Both the position numbers and the translations under genes were made by a program. From Acidobacteriota bacterium (lineage in GTDB: Bacteria > Acidobacteriota > Blastocatellia > Pyrinomonadales > Pyrinomonadaceae), in NCBI GenBank assembly GCA_013813755.1, contig JACCRD010000075.1, positions 1 through 13,257 on the forward strand: 13,257 bases of DNA, written 5' to 3'. Positions 1 to 7,010 of this stretch are shown in pieces. Numbering within the stretch: position 1 is the stretch's first letter; each line of letters opens with the position of its first letter. The notes beneath the pieces were generated by a model. The model did no database searches and was not told the origin of the DNA. It saw only the letters and a program-made list of their open reading frames with translations.

Positions 1-109
1 TCTTTCATTTACGGGCGAACAGTTTTGTTATTTGTCCGCAATGCTCGTTGGATAAAGATTTGCGGACGCGATGTTCCAAAAGCACTTTCCCAGTAAGCAA
101 AGAATACGT
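1..109. other. Left-edge noncoding stretch with an inverted repeat
   Basis: No supported gene. The stretch lies 3' of the minus-strand FAD oxidoreductase gene. GTCCGCAA at 34-41 and TTGCGGAC at 60-67 form an 8-bp inverted repeat around an 18-nt loop. No T-run follows on either strand, so it is not a convincing intrinsic terminator, although its position just after the oxidoreductase stop would fit one. Confidence 0.35.
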
Positions 110-1690
110 TTATTTTTGCCGCAACCACTTTCCTCTTATATCTTTCAAAATAACCTGCGCCGTGTTGTGTCCCGACGCGGCGAACACGCCGCCGCCGGGA
201 TGCGTCGAAGCTCCGGTTAAGTAGAGATTTTTAATCGGCGTTTTATATTGCGACATTTCCGGCAGAGGACGGAACAAAAACATCTGATCGAAATCCATCT
301 CGACGTGCATTACGTTGCCGCGCAGCAGTCCGAGACGTTGTTCCAAATCAAGCGGCGATTGGACAAATCTTTCAATAATAGAATTTTTCACATTCGGCGC
401 GTAGGAATTTACTACGTCAATCAATCGGTCGGCTTCGCGTTCCTGGATGTTTTCCCAGTGTTCTTCGTTTGCTAATTCAAACGGATAATATTGTCCCCAA
501 ATAAACAGCGTATGTTTGCCTGCGGGCGCGAGCGTGGGGTCAACGGCTGAGAAAGTCATCGCCAGCGCGGACGGATTTTTTGAAGGAATGCCGTTTAGAT
601 AATCGGCGTAACCTTTTTCCAGATAATCCATCGAAGGACACAGAAGCTGCAAGCCTCGATGACAATCCGCAGCGTTTCCGCCGTTTGGCGCGGCGGTGTA
701 ATCAGGGAGTTCCGAAACGGCACACCGCACAATCATCCCGAAGCCATTGCCGATGCGGACATTCTCGATTCTTTCGGCTAAACCTTCAGGCAGATTTTCC
801 GCGCCGATTAATTTTAGAAAAGTCGTGTGGACGTGGGCGTTTGAAACGATGCGCGTTGCTTTGATGCGTGTCCCGTCTCGTAAAATGATTCCGCCCGTCT
901 CGTTATTTTCAACTTCAATTTTTTCGACTTCCGCGTTTAGTAAAATCGTCCCGCCGTGATGCTCTAGACATCGCGCCATCGCTTGTGTGAGTGCGCCGCT
1001 TCCACCACGCGGACGCTTGACACCGCTTTTGTGAATCATCGAATGCCAGCCGAGAAAATCTCCGGTCGCTGCCGCAGTCGGCGGCGGACCTGATTGCGCC
1101 GCGAGCCACGCCATCGCTGCCCGCAAGCCTTCGTGTTTGAAAGTTTGTTTGACGAGCGCACCGTAACTGGTCATTAATTTGCGAACCATATCCGCCGGAT
1201 TTTTCGATTTTGTCCCGAAAATCATATGCCGTCCGAGATTAAGCATCGTCGGTGGTTTTAAAAAGGCTTGAAAAACTCCTTCATTGAGTTTTTCCCATTC
1301 GGTGACAAATTTTTTATAATTTTCCGCGTCTTCAGGCGAAACTTTGGCAATTGATTCGCAAGTCTTGTCAACGTCGCGCCAAAAATAAATCGCGCCTTGT
1401 CCGTCGGGCATCGGCGCAAAAGCGAACGGGTCGCAGTCAATATAGTCGAGACCGAATTTCTCCAACTCCAAATCCTTCACAACCGGCGTCAGATGAATCA
1501 TTATATGTGCCGACGAACCGACATCAATTTTATAGCCTTCTATCAAATCGTCCTGCGTACAAACCGCGCCGCCGACGATGTGCCGCCGTTCCAAAACAAC
1601 GACTTTCAAACCGGCTTTGGCAAGATAGCAAGCGCACGTCAAACCATTGTGTCCGCCGCCGATAATGGCAATATCGTAAGAATTTGGCAT
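110..1690 (-). CDS. FAD-dependent oxidoreductase, PYROXD2 / phytoene-desaturase-like
   Basis: A 526-residue flavoprotein oxidoreductase. Residues 5-20 carry the N-terminal dinucleotide-binding motif YDIAIIGGGHNG, followed by the acidic end of beta-2 (VVVLERR) and GGAV. Near the C-terminus, NLYLTGASTHPGGGVFAASGHN is the second FAD-contacting motif typical of the CrtI/amine-oxidase-like family. Length and overall pattern fit the NAD(P)/FAD-dependent oxidoreductases related to human PYROXD2, whose substrates are largely unknown. No other carotenoid gene is nearby, so a carotenoid role is not supported. I chose the ATG at 1690 (MPNSYD) because the frame can be extended upstream only to a TTG in the glnA terminator and the extension has no family-like sequence. 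No clear Shine-Dalgarno sequence precedes the ATG. The gene lies in the same direction as glnA but beyond its terminator, so it is probably transcribed separately. Confidence 0.88.
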   Translation of the reverse strand: MPNSYDIAIIGGGHNGLTCACYLAKAGLKVVVLERRHIVGGAVCTQDDLIEGYKIDVGSSAHIMIHLTPVVKDLELEKFGLDYIDCDPFAFAPMPDGQGAIYFWRDVDKTCESIAKVSPEDAENYKKFVTEWEKLNEGVFQAFLKPPTMLNLGRHMIFGTKSKNPADMVRKLMTSYGALVKQTFKHEGLRAAMAWLAAQSGPPPTAAATGDFLGWHSMIHKSGVKRPRGGSGALTQAMARCLEHHGGTILLNAEVEKIEVENNETGGIILRDGTRIKATRIVSNAHVHTTFLKLIGAENLPEGLAERIENVRIGNGFGMIVRCAVSELPDYTAAPNGGNAADCHRGLQLLCPSMDYLEKGYADYLNGIPSKNPSALAMTFSAVDPTLAPAGKHTLFIWGQYYPFELANEEHWENIQEREADRLIDVVNSYAPNVKNSIIERFVQSPLDLEQRLGLLRGNVMHVEMDFDQMFLFRPLPEMSQYKTPIKNLYLTGASTHPGGGVFAASGHNTAQVILKDIRGKWLRQK

Positions 1691-1783
1691 AAATTTAATT
1701 TGAAATTTTATTCGATTGACATAGAGAATTTTATATAAAAATATTGTATCTGTTCTGAAACAAAAATTGTTTTTTGGAAATAG

Positions 1784-1822
1784 AAAAAGCCCGGCACACA
1801 ATAAATGTCGCCGAGCTTTTTT
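1784..1822 (-). terminator. Intrinsic terminator of glnA
   Basis: AAAAAGCCCGGC (1784-1795) pairs with GCCGAGCTTTTT (1810-1821) around a 14-nt loop, with one C/A mismatch. Read on the minus strand, the hairpin lies about 23 nt after the glnA stop and ends in a T-run. The A/T flanks are symmetrical, so it could also work on the plus strand, but no plus-strand gene enters it. Confidence 0.85.
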
Positions 1823-1844
1823 GTTTCCCAGTATTAAACTTAAA

Positions 1845-3266
1845 TTAAACGTCGTAATACATCAAAAATTCCATCGGATGCGGGCGCAGACGCAAAAGAT
1901 TTATCTCATTTTCGCGTTTGTATTTTATCCAGCGTTCGATAATATCGGTGGTAAAAACATCGCCTTTGAGCAAAAATTCGTGATCGTTTTCCAAAGCTTT
2001 AAGCGCTTCGTCGAGCGATCCGGGAAGGCTCGGCACGTCTTTTAATTCCTCCGGTGACAAATCATAAATATCTTTGTCGAGCGGCTCGCCCGGATCAATT
2101 CGGTTCTGGATGCCGTCGAGACCAGCCATTAAAAGCGCGGCAAAAGTAATGTAAGGATTGCAGCTCGGGTCGGGCGGACGAAATTCGAGGCGTTTGGCTT
2201 TTGGCGATTGCGAAAACATCGGAATGCGAACTGCCGCCGAACGGTTTCTGGCGGAATACGCTAAATTGACCGGCGCTTCAAAACCCGGAACAAGCCGCTT
2301 GAAACTGTTGGTCGTCGGCGCGGCGAACGCGATCAGCGCGGGCGCGTGCTTGAGCAGACCGCCGATATAAAACTTTGCCATTTCCGAAAGTCCCGCATAT
2401 CCATCGCCGCCAAAAAGGGGTTCGTCATCTTTCCAGAGCGATTGGTGAACGTGCATTCCCGAACCGTTATCGCCGTAAAGCGGTTTCGGCATAAATGTCG
2501 CCGTTTTGCCAAAGGATGAAGCGGTGTTTTTGACAATATATTTAAACAGCATCACGTTATCCGCCGTGTGCAGAAGGTTTGCGAACCTGAAATCAATTTC
2601 GCACTGCCCGGCGGTCGCGACTTCGTGATGGTGACACTCGACGTGAATGCCGACCTCGGCTAAAATCAGTGAAATAGCGTTTCTCAAATCAATCAAAGTA
2701 TCGGCGGGCGCGACCGGCACGTAACCTTCTTTCGGGCGAATATGATAGCCGGAATTCGGCGACATATCGTTTCCATTGCGTCCCGTGTTCCAGTGTCCTT
2801 CTTCGGAATTTATCGTGTAACCGGCAGAATGCTGGTCATTGTGAAAAAAAGCTTCGTCGAAGACGAAAAACTCGGCTTCCGGTCCGACAAAAACCGTGTC
2901 GGCAATGCCTGTAAACTTCAGATAACTTTCGGCGCGCACGGCAATCGAGCGCGGATCAAGCCCGTAACCTTCTTTGGTCAGAGGGTCAACAATATTGGCG
3001 AGCAGACAGACGGTGGTTTCCTCGGCAAACGGGTCAACCCAGCAGCGCGAAGGATCCGGGACGAGCAGCATATCCGATTCGTTAATTGCCGCCCAGCCGC
3101 GCAGGCTCGAAGCGTCGAAACCGAAGCCGTCTTCAAAAGAATCTTCGGTTAACTGTCCAATCGGGTAAGTCAGATGGTGCCATGCGCCCGGCAAATCTGT
3201 GAAACGGACAGACACAAATTTCGCGCCCTGTTCGGCGGCGTAGTTTAATACATTTTTAGCGTTCAT
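1845..3266 (-). CDS. glnA: Glutamine synthetase, type I
   Basis: A 473-residue cytoplasmic enzyme that makes glutamine from glutamate, ammonium and ATP. Family signatures appear in order: the N-terminal beta-grasp region with SSLRGW and DPFAEETT; the metal/glutamate site GPEAEFFVFD; HHHEVATAGQCEIDFRF; the ATP-site histidine block PLYGDNGSGMHVHQSLW; NSFKRLVPGFEAPVN with RNRSAAVRIP; and KRLEFRPPDPSCNPY. The segment IYDLSPEEL near the C-terminus matches the adenylylation loop of GSI-beta enzymes (NLYDLPPEE), so the tyrosine is a possible adenylylation site; no adenylyltransferase gene is visible here. Length is normal for GSI (about 470). I chose the start at 3266 (MNAKNVL) because AGGAG lies 5 nt before it; the alternative TTG at 3290 is 24 nt upstream and lacks such a site. 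It provides the nitrogen-assimilation entry point in a window that also carries cyanophycin genes. Confidence 0.97.
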   Translation of the reverse strand: MNAKNVLNYAAEQGAKFVSVRFTDLPGAWHHLTYPIGQLTEDSFEDGFGFDASSLRGWAAINESDMLLVPDPSRCWVDPFAEETTVCLLANIVDPLTKEGYGLDPRSIAVRAESYLKFTGIADTVFVGPEAEFFVFDEAFFHNDQHSAGYTINSEEGHWNTGRNGNDMSPNSGYHIRPKEGYVPVAPADTLIDLRNAISLILAEVGIHVECHHHEVATAGQCEIDFRFANLLHTADNVMLFKYIVKNTASSFGKTATFMPKPLYGDNGSGMHVHQSLWKDDEPLFGGDGYAGLSEMAKFYIGGLLKHAPALIAFAAPTTNSFKRLVPGFEAPVNLAYSARNRSAAVRIPMFSQSPKAKRLEFRPPDPSCNPYITFAALLMAGLDGIQNRIDPGEPLDKDIYDLSPEELKDVPSLPGSLDEALKALENDHEFLLKGDVFTTDIIERWIKYKRENEINLLRLRPHPMEFLMYYDV

Positions 3267-3271
3267 TAATT

Positions 3272-3276
3272 CTCCT
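3272..3276 (-). promoter_or_regulatory. Shine-Dalgarno site deciding the glnA start
   Basis: AGGAG on the minus strand, 5 nt before the ATG at 3266. It fixes the glnA start in preference to the upstream in-frame TTG. It is one of the few clear ribosome binding sites in this window; most other genes here lack one. Confidence 0.8.
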
Positions 3277-3348
3277 GGCTTAGATTTCAAAATAAATATT
3301 ATTTTCTGTAACTTTGCAGATAGGTTTGTTAAAAAAATTAAAAAGGAG

Positions 3349-3376
3349 ATTTTACATCACTCGCAGATAACTTCAA
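3349..3376 (-). promoter_or_regulatory. Candidate sigma-70 promoter of glnA
   Basis: On the minus strand, TTGAAG (3371-3376) is followed after 16 nt by TAAAAT (3349-3354), a good -35/-10 pair. Transcription would begin near 3342, giving a leader of about 75 nt that ends with the AGGAG ribosome binding site. I see no sigma-54 type GG-N10-GC element. Confidence 0.55.
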
Positions 3377-3395
3377 AATGCCCTTTGGTTAAATA

Positions 3396-3411
3396 AAATC
3401 AGCGCTGATTT
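3396..3411. promoter_or_regulatory. 16-bp perfect palindrome, candidate operator between glnA and the lytic transglycosylase gene
   Basis: AAATCAGCGCTGATTT reads the same on both strands. It lies 20 bp upstream of the proposed glnA -35 box and 116 bp before the divergent transglycosylase ATG. A perfect two-fold site of this length in a divergent intergenic region is typical of a dimeric regulator's operator. The regulator is not identifiable from the sequence. Confidence 0.45.
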
Positions 3412-3526
3412 CAGACGAATATTTTAACGCATCTTTGTTATCATAATTAAAATCGACGGTTTTTGAAGGGACAAATTAATTCGAGCTTTTCGCATCAAAA
3501 ACCGGGAGACAAGAAAAGAAAAACAA

Positions 3527-5863
3527 ATGTATTTTAATAAAATTTTACGCCTTTATAAAAATTCACTTTTAACAAACTTCGTGATTTGCGCGGGGTTTCT
3601 GCTGGTGTTTTTGACGACCAGCTGTACGGCTCTGACGCCGCAACAAACTGACAACGAAGCCCTCAAAGTTTTACGGCAGATGACGAGCGGCGGGAAATTG
3701 CCGCCGGAGAGCGCCGTTCTGCAAATAGAAAATACTTTTGCCAAAAGCAGAACCGGCGCGCTGGCAAAACTTTTGCGAGCGTGGATTCATTTTGAAAACA
3801 AAGACTTTCAAGGCGCGGCGGCGATTCTCGATTCTGACGTTTTTCGTTCGAAAACAAATGTTGCCGATTACGCTTTGTGGCTGCGCGGAAGAGCGCTCCA
3901 GCAAGTCGGAAGACACGCCGATGCGATGAATACTTTCGCTGATCTAACCAAAAGCTTTCCAAACTCTCACAAAGCCCGGGAAGCAAATCTTTTGTGGGCA
4001 ACCAGCGCGATACAGACAGGACAAGCCGCGCAGGTTCCAATTTTTTTGAAGGATTTGGTTGATAAAAATGATGCGGATGCGCTCCTTTTAACGGCGAAAT
4101 CCTTTGAACAGCAATTAAATCCGGCACAAGCGACGAATTTCTACCGAAAAGTTTATTTCTACGGCGCGGGAACGGATGCGAGCAAAGAGGCGGAAGCAAA
4201 ATTGAACGCGCTCGGACAAACTCTCGCGCCGCAAACAATAGAAGAAAGCCAAGTTAGAGCCGACAAACTTTACAACGCAAAAAATTACGCGGCGGCTTCA
4301 AATGCTTACACCGAATTGGTCAATACTTTTCCCGGCGCGAATTTACCCGCCACAAATTTAAAGCGAATCGTCGCTTTTGCAAATTCAGGAAAAACCAGCG
4401 AGGCGCATATGGCTTTTAATTCGATTCCGCAGATGGCAGGCGAAAAGGAGCAGGGTTTTTATGAACTGGCAATGGCATTTGCAAAAGCCAAACAATGGGC
4501 ACCGGCGCGACAGATAATCGAAGAAATGCGCGTCAAATTTCCGAATGGTAAATGGACGCCGAAAACATTGGTCGGCGCGGGAATGGCGGCACGTAACGCA
4601 AAAAATAAATTGGACGAAAATTATTTTCTGCGCACCGCTGTTTCCGTTTATCCAAATGCGTTGGAAGTGGCGGGAGCGCAGTTTGAACTCGCGTGGACGG
4701 AACACGAAAATAATAATTTGGCTGTGTCTTCGCAGATGCTGACCGAACATCTCGCCCGGTATGCCGGTAAAGATACGACAAATCGCGGCAAAGCGGGCTA
4801 TTGGGCGGCGCGTGATTCTGAAAAAGCGGGGAAAATCGCGGAAGCGTGCGCTCTCTACGATGCGGTAATCTATCGCTACGGCGCAAACTGGTATGGTTAC
4901 ATTGCTCTGCAGCGTCTGCAAACTTTGCGCGTTTCCAACCGATGTCAGACGGCGCCGCAATTTTCCGCCGATTCAATCGTTTCCAAAGCTGCGGCAAACT
5001 TGAAAAGCGTCACCGTCGCGCCTGAAACAGCGACCGACAAGGAACTGGAAAGAACCAGTAAAGCTGATGAACTAGGCGCACTCGGGCTTTTTGAATGGGC
5101 GATTGATGAACTCGAAGAAGCTCAAAAAACGGCGTCTAACAGCCCAAAAGTTAATCTTGCGTTAGCGAGACATTACCGTTTTCGCGGTGATAATGTCAAC
5201 GCGTTCCTTGCTCTGGCAAAGAGCTATCCTGATTCCGCGCAGATGTTTCCGGAGGAAATGGGACGTGAGGAATGGGACATTTTCTACCCTCTGACCAACT
5301 GGAGTGAGATCAGATTATGGGCAAAAAACCGCAGTCTCGATCCGTTTCAAGTCGCCGGTCTGATTCGCCAGGAGTCAGTTTTTAATCCGCGCGCCAAATC
5401 TCGCGCCGATGCCTATGGTTTAATGCAGTTGATTATGCCAACCGCTCGCGCAACCGCTAAAAAATACGGCAATCCGACCGTTATTACAGCCGAATCGCTC
5501 TTTCAGCCCGCGCTCAATATCGAACTCGGCACGGCGTATATGCGCGACCAGCTGACAAAATACGGACGCGTCGAATATATGGCAGTCGCCTACAACGCCG
5601 GACCGGGGCGCGTTCCGCAGTGGCAGGCGAGTCTACCGTTTGAAATCGACGAATTTGTCGAAGCGATTCCGTTTAAGGAAACAAAAGCGTATGTCCAGGG
5701 CGTAATTAGAAATTCGGCGCAATACCGCCGTCTTTATGACGAAAACGGAAAATTCAAGGCAAACGTCGGAACTAAACCTTTGCGCGGCGAGATTGATTCA
5801 AAATCGCGTGAACAATTCGCGCAGGAATATCCGGAAATTATTTTGGACGAAACAGCGGAATAG
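3527..5863 (+). CDS. slt: Soluble-lytic-transglycosylase-like lipoprotein with TPR-type superhelix
   Basis: A 778-residue exported murein hydrolase that cleaves the MurNAc-GlcNAc glycosidic bond and leaves a 1,6-anhydro end. The N-terminus has a basic start, a hydrophobic core at residues 15-30 and TTSC with Cys33 as a probable lipidation site, so it is likely a membrane-anchored lipoprotein in the periplasm. Residues about 60-560 are helical repeats of TPR type (for example ADYALWLRGRALQQVGR and NPAQATNFYRKVYFYG), like the ring of E. coli Slt70. The C-terminal SLT domain, about residues 595-750, contains LIRQESVFNPRAKS with catalytic Glu616, then AYGLMQLIMPTA, and AYNAGPGRVPQW. A MltG- or MltA-type enzyme is excluded by these motifs. 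It is longer than Slt70 (645 residues) because of extra repeats and a C-terminal tail. The ATG at 3527 is the only start that includes the signal peptide. It stands alone, divergent from glnA. Confidence 0.93.
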   Translation: MYFNKILRLYKNSLLTNFVICAGFLLVFLTTSCTALTPQQTDNEALKVLRQMTSGGKLPPESAVLQIENTFAKSRTGALAKLLRAWIHFENKDFQGAAAILDSDVFRSKTNVADYALWLRGRALQQVGRHADAMNTFADLTKSFPNSHKAREANLLWATSAIQTGQAAQVPIFLKDLVDKNDADALLLTAKSFEQQLNPAQATNFYRKVYFYGAGTDASKEAEAKLNALGQTLAPQTIEESQVRADKLYNAKNYAAASNAYTELVNTFPGANLPATNLKRIVAFANSGKTSEAHMAFNSIPQMAGEKEQGFYELAMAFAKAKQWAPARQIIEEMRVKFPNGKWTPKTLVGAGMAARNAKNKLDENYFLRTAVSVYPNALEVAGAQFELAWTEHENNNLAVSSQMLTEHLARYAGKDTTNRGKAGYWAARDSEKAGKIAEACALYDAVIYRYGANWYGYIALQRLQTLRVSNRCQTAPQFSADSIVSKAAANLKSVTVAPETATDKELERTSKADELGALGLFEWAIDELEEAQKTASNSPKVNLALARHYRFRGDNVNAFLALAKSYPDSAQMFPEEMGREEWDIFYPLTNWSEIRLWAKNRSLDPFQVAGLIRQESVFNPRAKSRADAYGLMQLIMPTARATAKKYGNPTVITAESLFQPALNIELGTAYMRDQLTKYGRVEYMAVAYNAGPGRVPQWQASLPFEIDEFVEAIPFKETKAYVQGVIRNSAQYRRLYDENGKFKANVGTKPLRGEIDSKSREQFAQEYPEIILDETAE

Positions 5864-5915
5864 AATCGGAGCGAAATGTGATGAATTTAATAGTTGCTTT
5901 TTCCAGCGAAATTAT

Positions 5916-5955
5916 GGGCGGGACGTTTGCTCGATTAATGTCCTGACCGCCGCCC
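5916..5955. repeat. GC-rich inverted repeat downstream of slt
   Basis: GGGCGGGAC (5916-5924) can pair with GTCC (5940-5943) and CCGCC (5947-5951), with a small internal loop. No T-run follows, so it could at best be a weak or factor-assisted end of the slt transcript. Confidence 0.3.
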
Positions 5956-5999
5956 TGCAAAAGAATTTATCGGGTGTGAAATTTGCCGAAACTTTTTTG

Positions 6000-6005
6000 T
6001 ATAAT
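6000..6005 (+). promoter_or_regulatory. TATAAT -10 box placing transcription start at the MaoC ATG
   Basis: A perfect TATAAT ends only 6 nt before the ATG at 6012. Bacterial transcription usually begins about 7 nt after this box, which would be at or next to the A of the ATG, and no Shine-Dalgarno sequence is present. The best -35 at 17-nt spacing (TGAAAT, 5977-5982) is weak. The arrangement predicts a leaderless mRNA. Confidence 0.55.
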
Positions 6006-6011
6006 AAACGG

Positions 6012-6410
6012 ATGAACTTTAAAGTTGGTGATACGTTTTCAAAAGACAGAGAAATTACGGACGAACTTATCAGAAGATTCGCGGAAGTTTCCGGCGATTA
6101 CAACCCGATTCATCTGGACGAAGAATTTGCAAAAACGACGCGCTTCGGGCAGCGTATCGCGCACGGAATGCTCGGCGGCGCGTTCATCTCCGGTGTTTTA
6201 GGTTACGAACTAAACGTTCGAAAAATCGTTTATCTGAACCAAACAATGAAATTCGTTGCGCCGGTTTTCATCGGCGACACAATCACGACGACCGCCAAAA
6301 TAATAAACATTCGTGAAGATAAACCAATCGTCACCATCGAAACCGTGTGCGTCAATCAGACAGGCGAGACGGTGATCAAAGGCGAAGCCGTGTTGATGAT
6401 GCTCGATTGA
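6012..6410 (+). CDS. MaoC-like / PhaJ-type (R)-specific enoyl-CoA hydratase
   Basis: A 132-residue single-hotdog-fold protein. Members of this family hydrate trans-2-enoyl-CoA to (R)-3-hydroxyacyl-CoA, feeding polyhydroxyalkanoate or other acyl pathways, and act as cytoplasmic dimers. The hydratase motif is intact: SGDYNPIHLDEEFA with Asp29 and His34 spaced as in PhaJ (D-x4-H), followed by FGQRIAHGMLGGAFIS. The closing segment FVAPVFIGDTITTTAKI is also typical. Length matches PhaJ (about 134). The frame is open far upstream into slt, but the extra residues resemble nothing in the family, and the TATAAT box just before 6012 supports this ATG. No PHA synthase gene is in the window, so the physiological substrate is unknown. 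Confidence 0.9.
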   Translation: MNFKVGDTFSKDREITDELIRRFAEVSGDYNPIHLDEEFAKTTRFGQRIAHGMLGGAFISGVLGYELNVRKIVYLNQTMKFVAPVFIGDTITTTAKIINIREDKPIVTIETVCVNQTGETVIKGEAVLMMLD

Positions 6411-6439
6411 AAATCTGAAAAAAAGCAATCAAGCCGCGC

Positions 6440-6466
6440 AGGTAACAAGATTAACCTTTTTATTTT
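6440..6466 (+). terminator. Weak terminator-like hairpin after the MaoC gene
   Basis: AGGTAA (6440-6445) can pair with TTAACCT (6451-6457) with one bulged base and a 5-nt loop, followed by TTTTTATTTT. The stem is short and AT-rich. Its position 30 nt after the stop codon is right for the end of the MaoC transcript. From here to 6566 I see nothing else. Confidence 0.35.
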
Positions 6467-6566
6467 CAGTTGATCCCGGTCTGCTAATTCGCGGACTTCT
6501 TACTTTTTGGCAAAATTCTCTGAGTGAAAACTTCGCCGATTTTTCTAAGCCAATTTAGTTAATCAG

Positions 6567-6958
6567 ATGACTGGCTCGTTGCGTAGTTTTATACTTATCA
6601 AACGCAGGCGGCGCGCGAAAGGTGAGAGTTTCGACCGTGAGCAATGTAATAAGGTAAAAAATGTTCGATAATATCCGTTCTTTTTCAGTCAGGGGAAAAT
6701 CCATACCGGAATTTTCGTTTTACCCGATACTCAAATTTTTGCCTGTATAAAATAATTAAACATACGTTGTATAACAAGGCTTTTCGGATGACCGGATATT
6801 TTCAGGCGATTGTTCGAATAAATTCCATTCAGGGAAATCAGTCGGCAGCATAAGTCGGCGGAGAAATTAAAGACAGTACAAATACTCGCGGCAAAGCCTT
6901 TTCACTCAGAAATTACCTCACGCGGCAGACCGTTCTAATTTTGCGACTTGCTGTTTCC
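6567..6958 (+). pseudogene. Decayed LacI-family transcription regulator (N-terminal third)
   Basis: This gene-free gap holds scattered pieces of a LacI-type repressor in the correct order but different frames. (1) Helix-turn-helix: ILIKRRRRAK (about 6589-6620), then one frame over VRVSTVSNVI (6622-6651), matching the family's VSxSTVSxVI recognition helix, and GKK in a further frame. (2) Hinge: NIRSFSVRGKSI (6670-6705), like the family's ARSLR. (3) First core strand: HTGIFVLPDTQIFACIK (about 6702-6752), like TIGVIVPDxTNPFFAxIVKGI. (4) Next helix and strand: NKAFRMTGYFQAIV (6773-6814). (5) A weaker match, SLRNYLTRQ (about 6903-6929). The hinge-to-core distance agrees with intact LacI proteins to within one base. 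Stops and at least four frame changes rule out a working protein, about 20 codons after the HTH are missing, and the remaining two thirds are gone. It lies in the same direction as cphA and directly upstream, so it may once have regulated that locus. Assignment rests on reading motifs by eye. Confidence 0.62.
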
Positions 6959-7010
6959 TTGCAAATTTTTATTCGTTTTAAGAGCAATCTAAAAACAAAG
7001 AAATTACAGT

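Noticed and set aside
1..8. Possible minus-strand gene start (ATG at 8) running off the left edge
   Set aside because: Only two codons are visible, with no ribosome binding site, so it cannot be supported.
3663..4238. Large antisense frames inside slt (also around 4385-4997)
   Set aside because: Arg/Ser-rich translations with no recognisable motifs; these are shadows of the slt coding frame.
5736..6011. Long N-terminal extension of the MaoC frame overlapping slt
   Set aside because: The extra residues are unlike any hydratase, overlap a well-supported coding region, and lie upstream of the TATAAT box at 6000.
6574..6650. Structured RNA from short complementary pieces such as TGCGT/ACGCA and CGAAA/TTTCG
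   Set aside because: The stems are short, mutually competing, and coincide with the recognisable HTH codons of the LacI remnant.
6870..6935. Possible riboswitch before cphA, suggested by GCGGCAAAGCC, similar to part of the c-di-GMP aptamer
   Set aside because: The rest of the aptamer core and its pairing are missing, and the region is better explained as a decayed lacI-type gene. No guanidine (ykkC) or glutamine riboswitch core was seen either.
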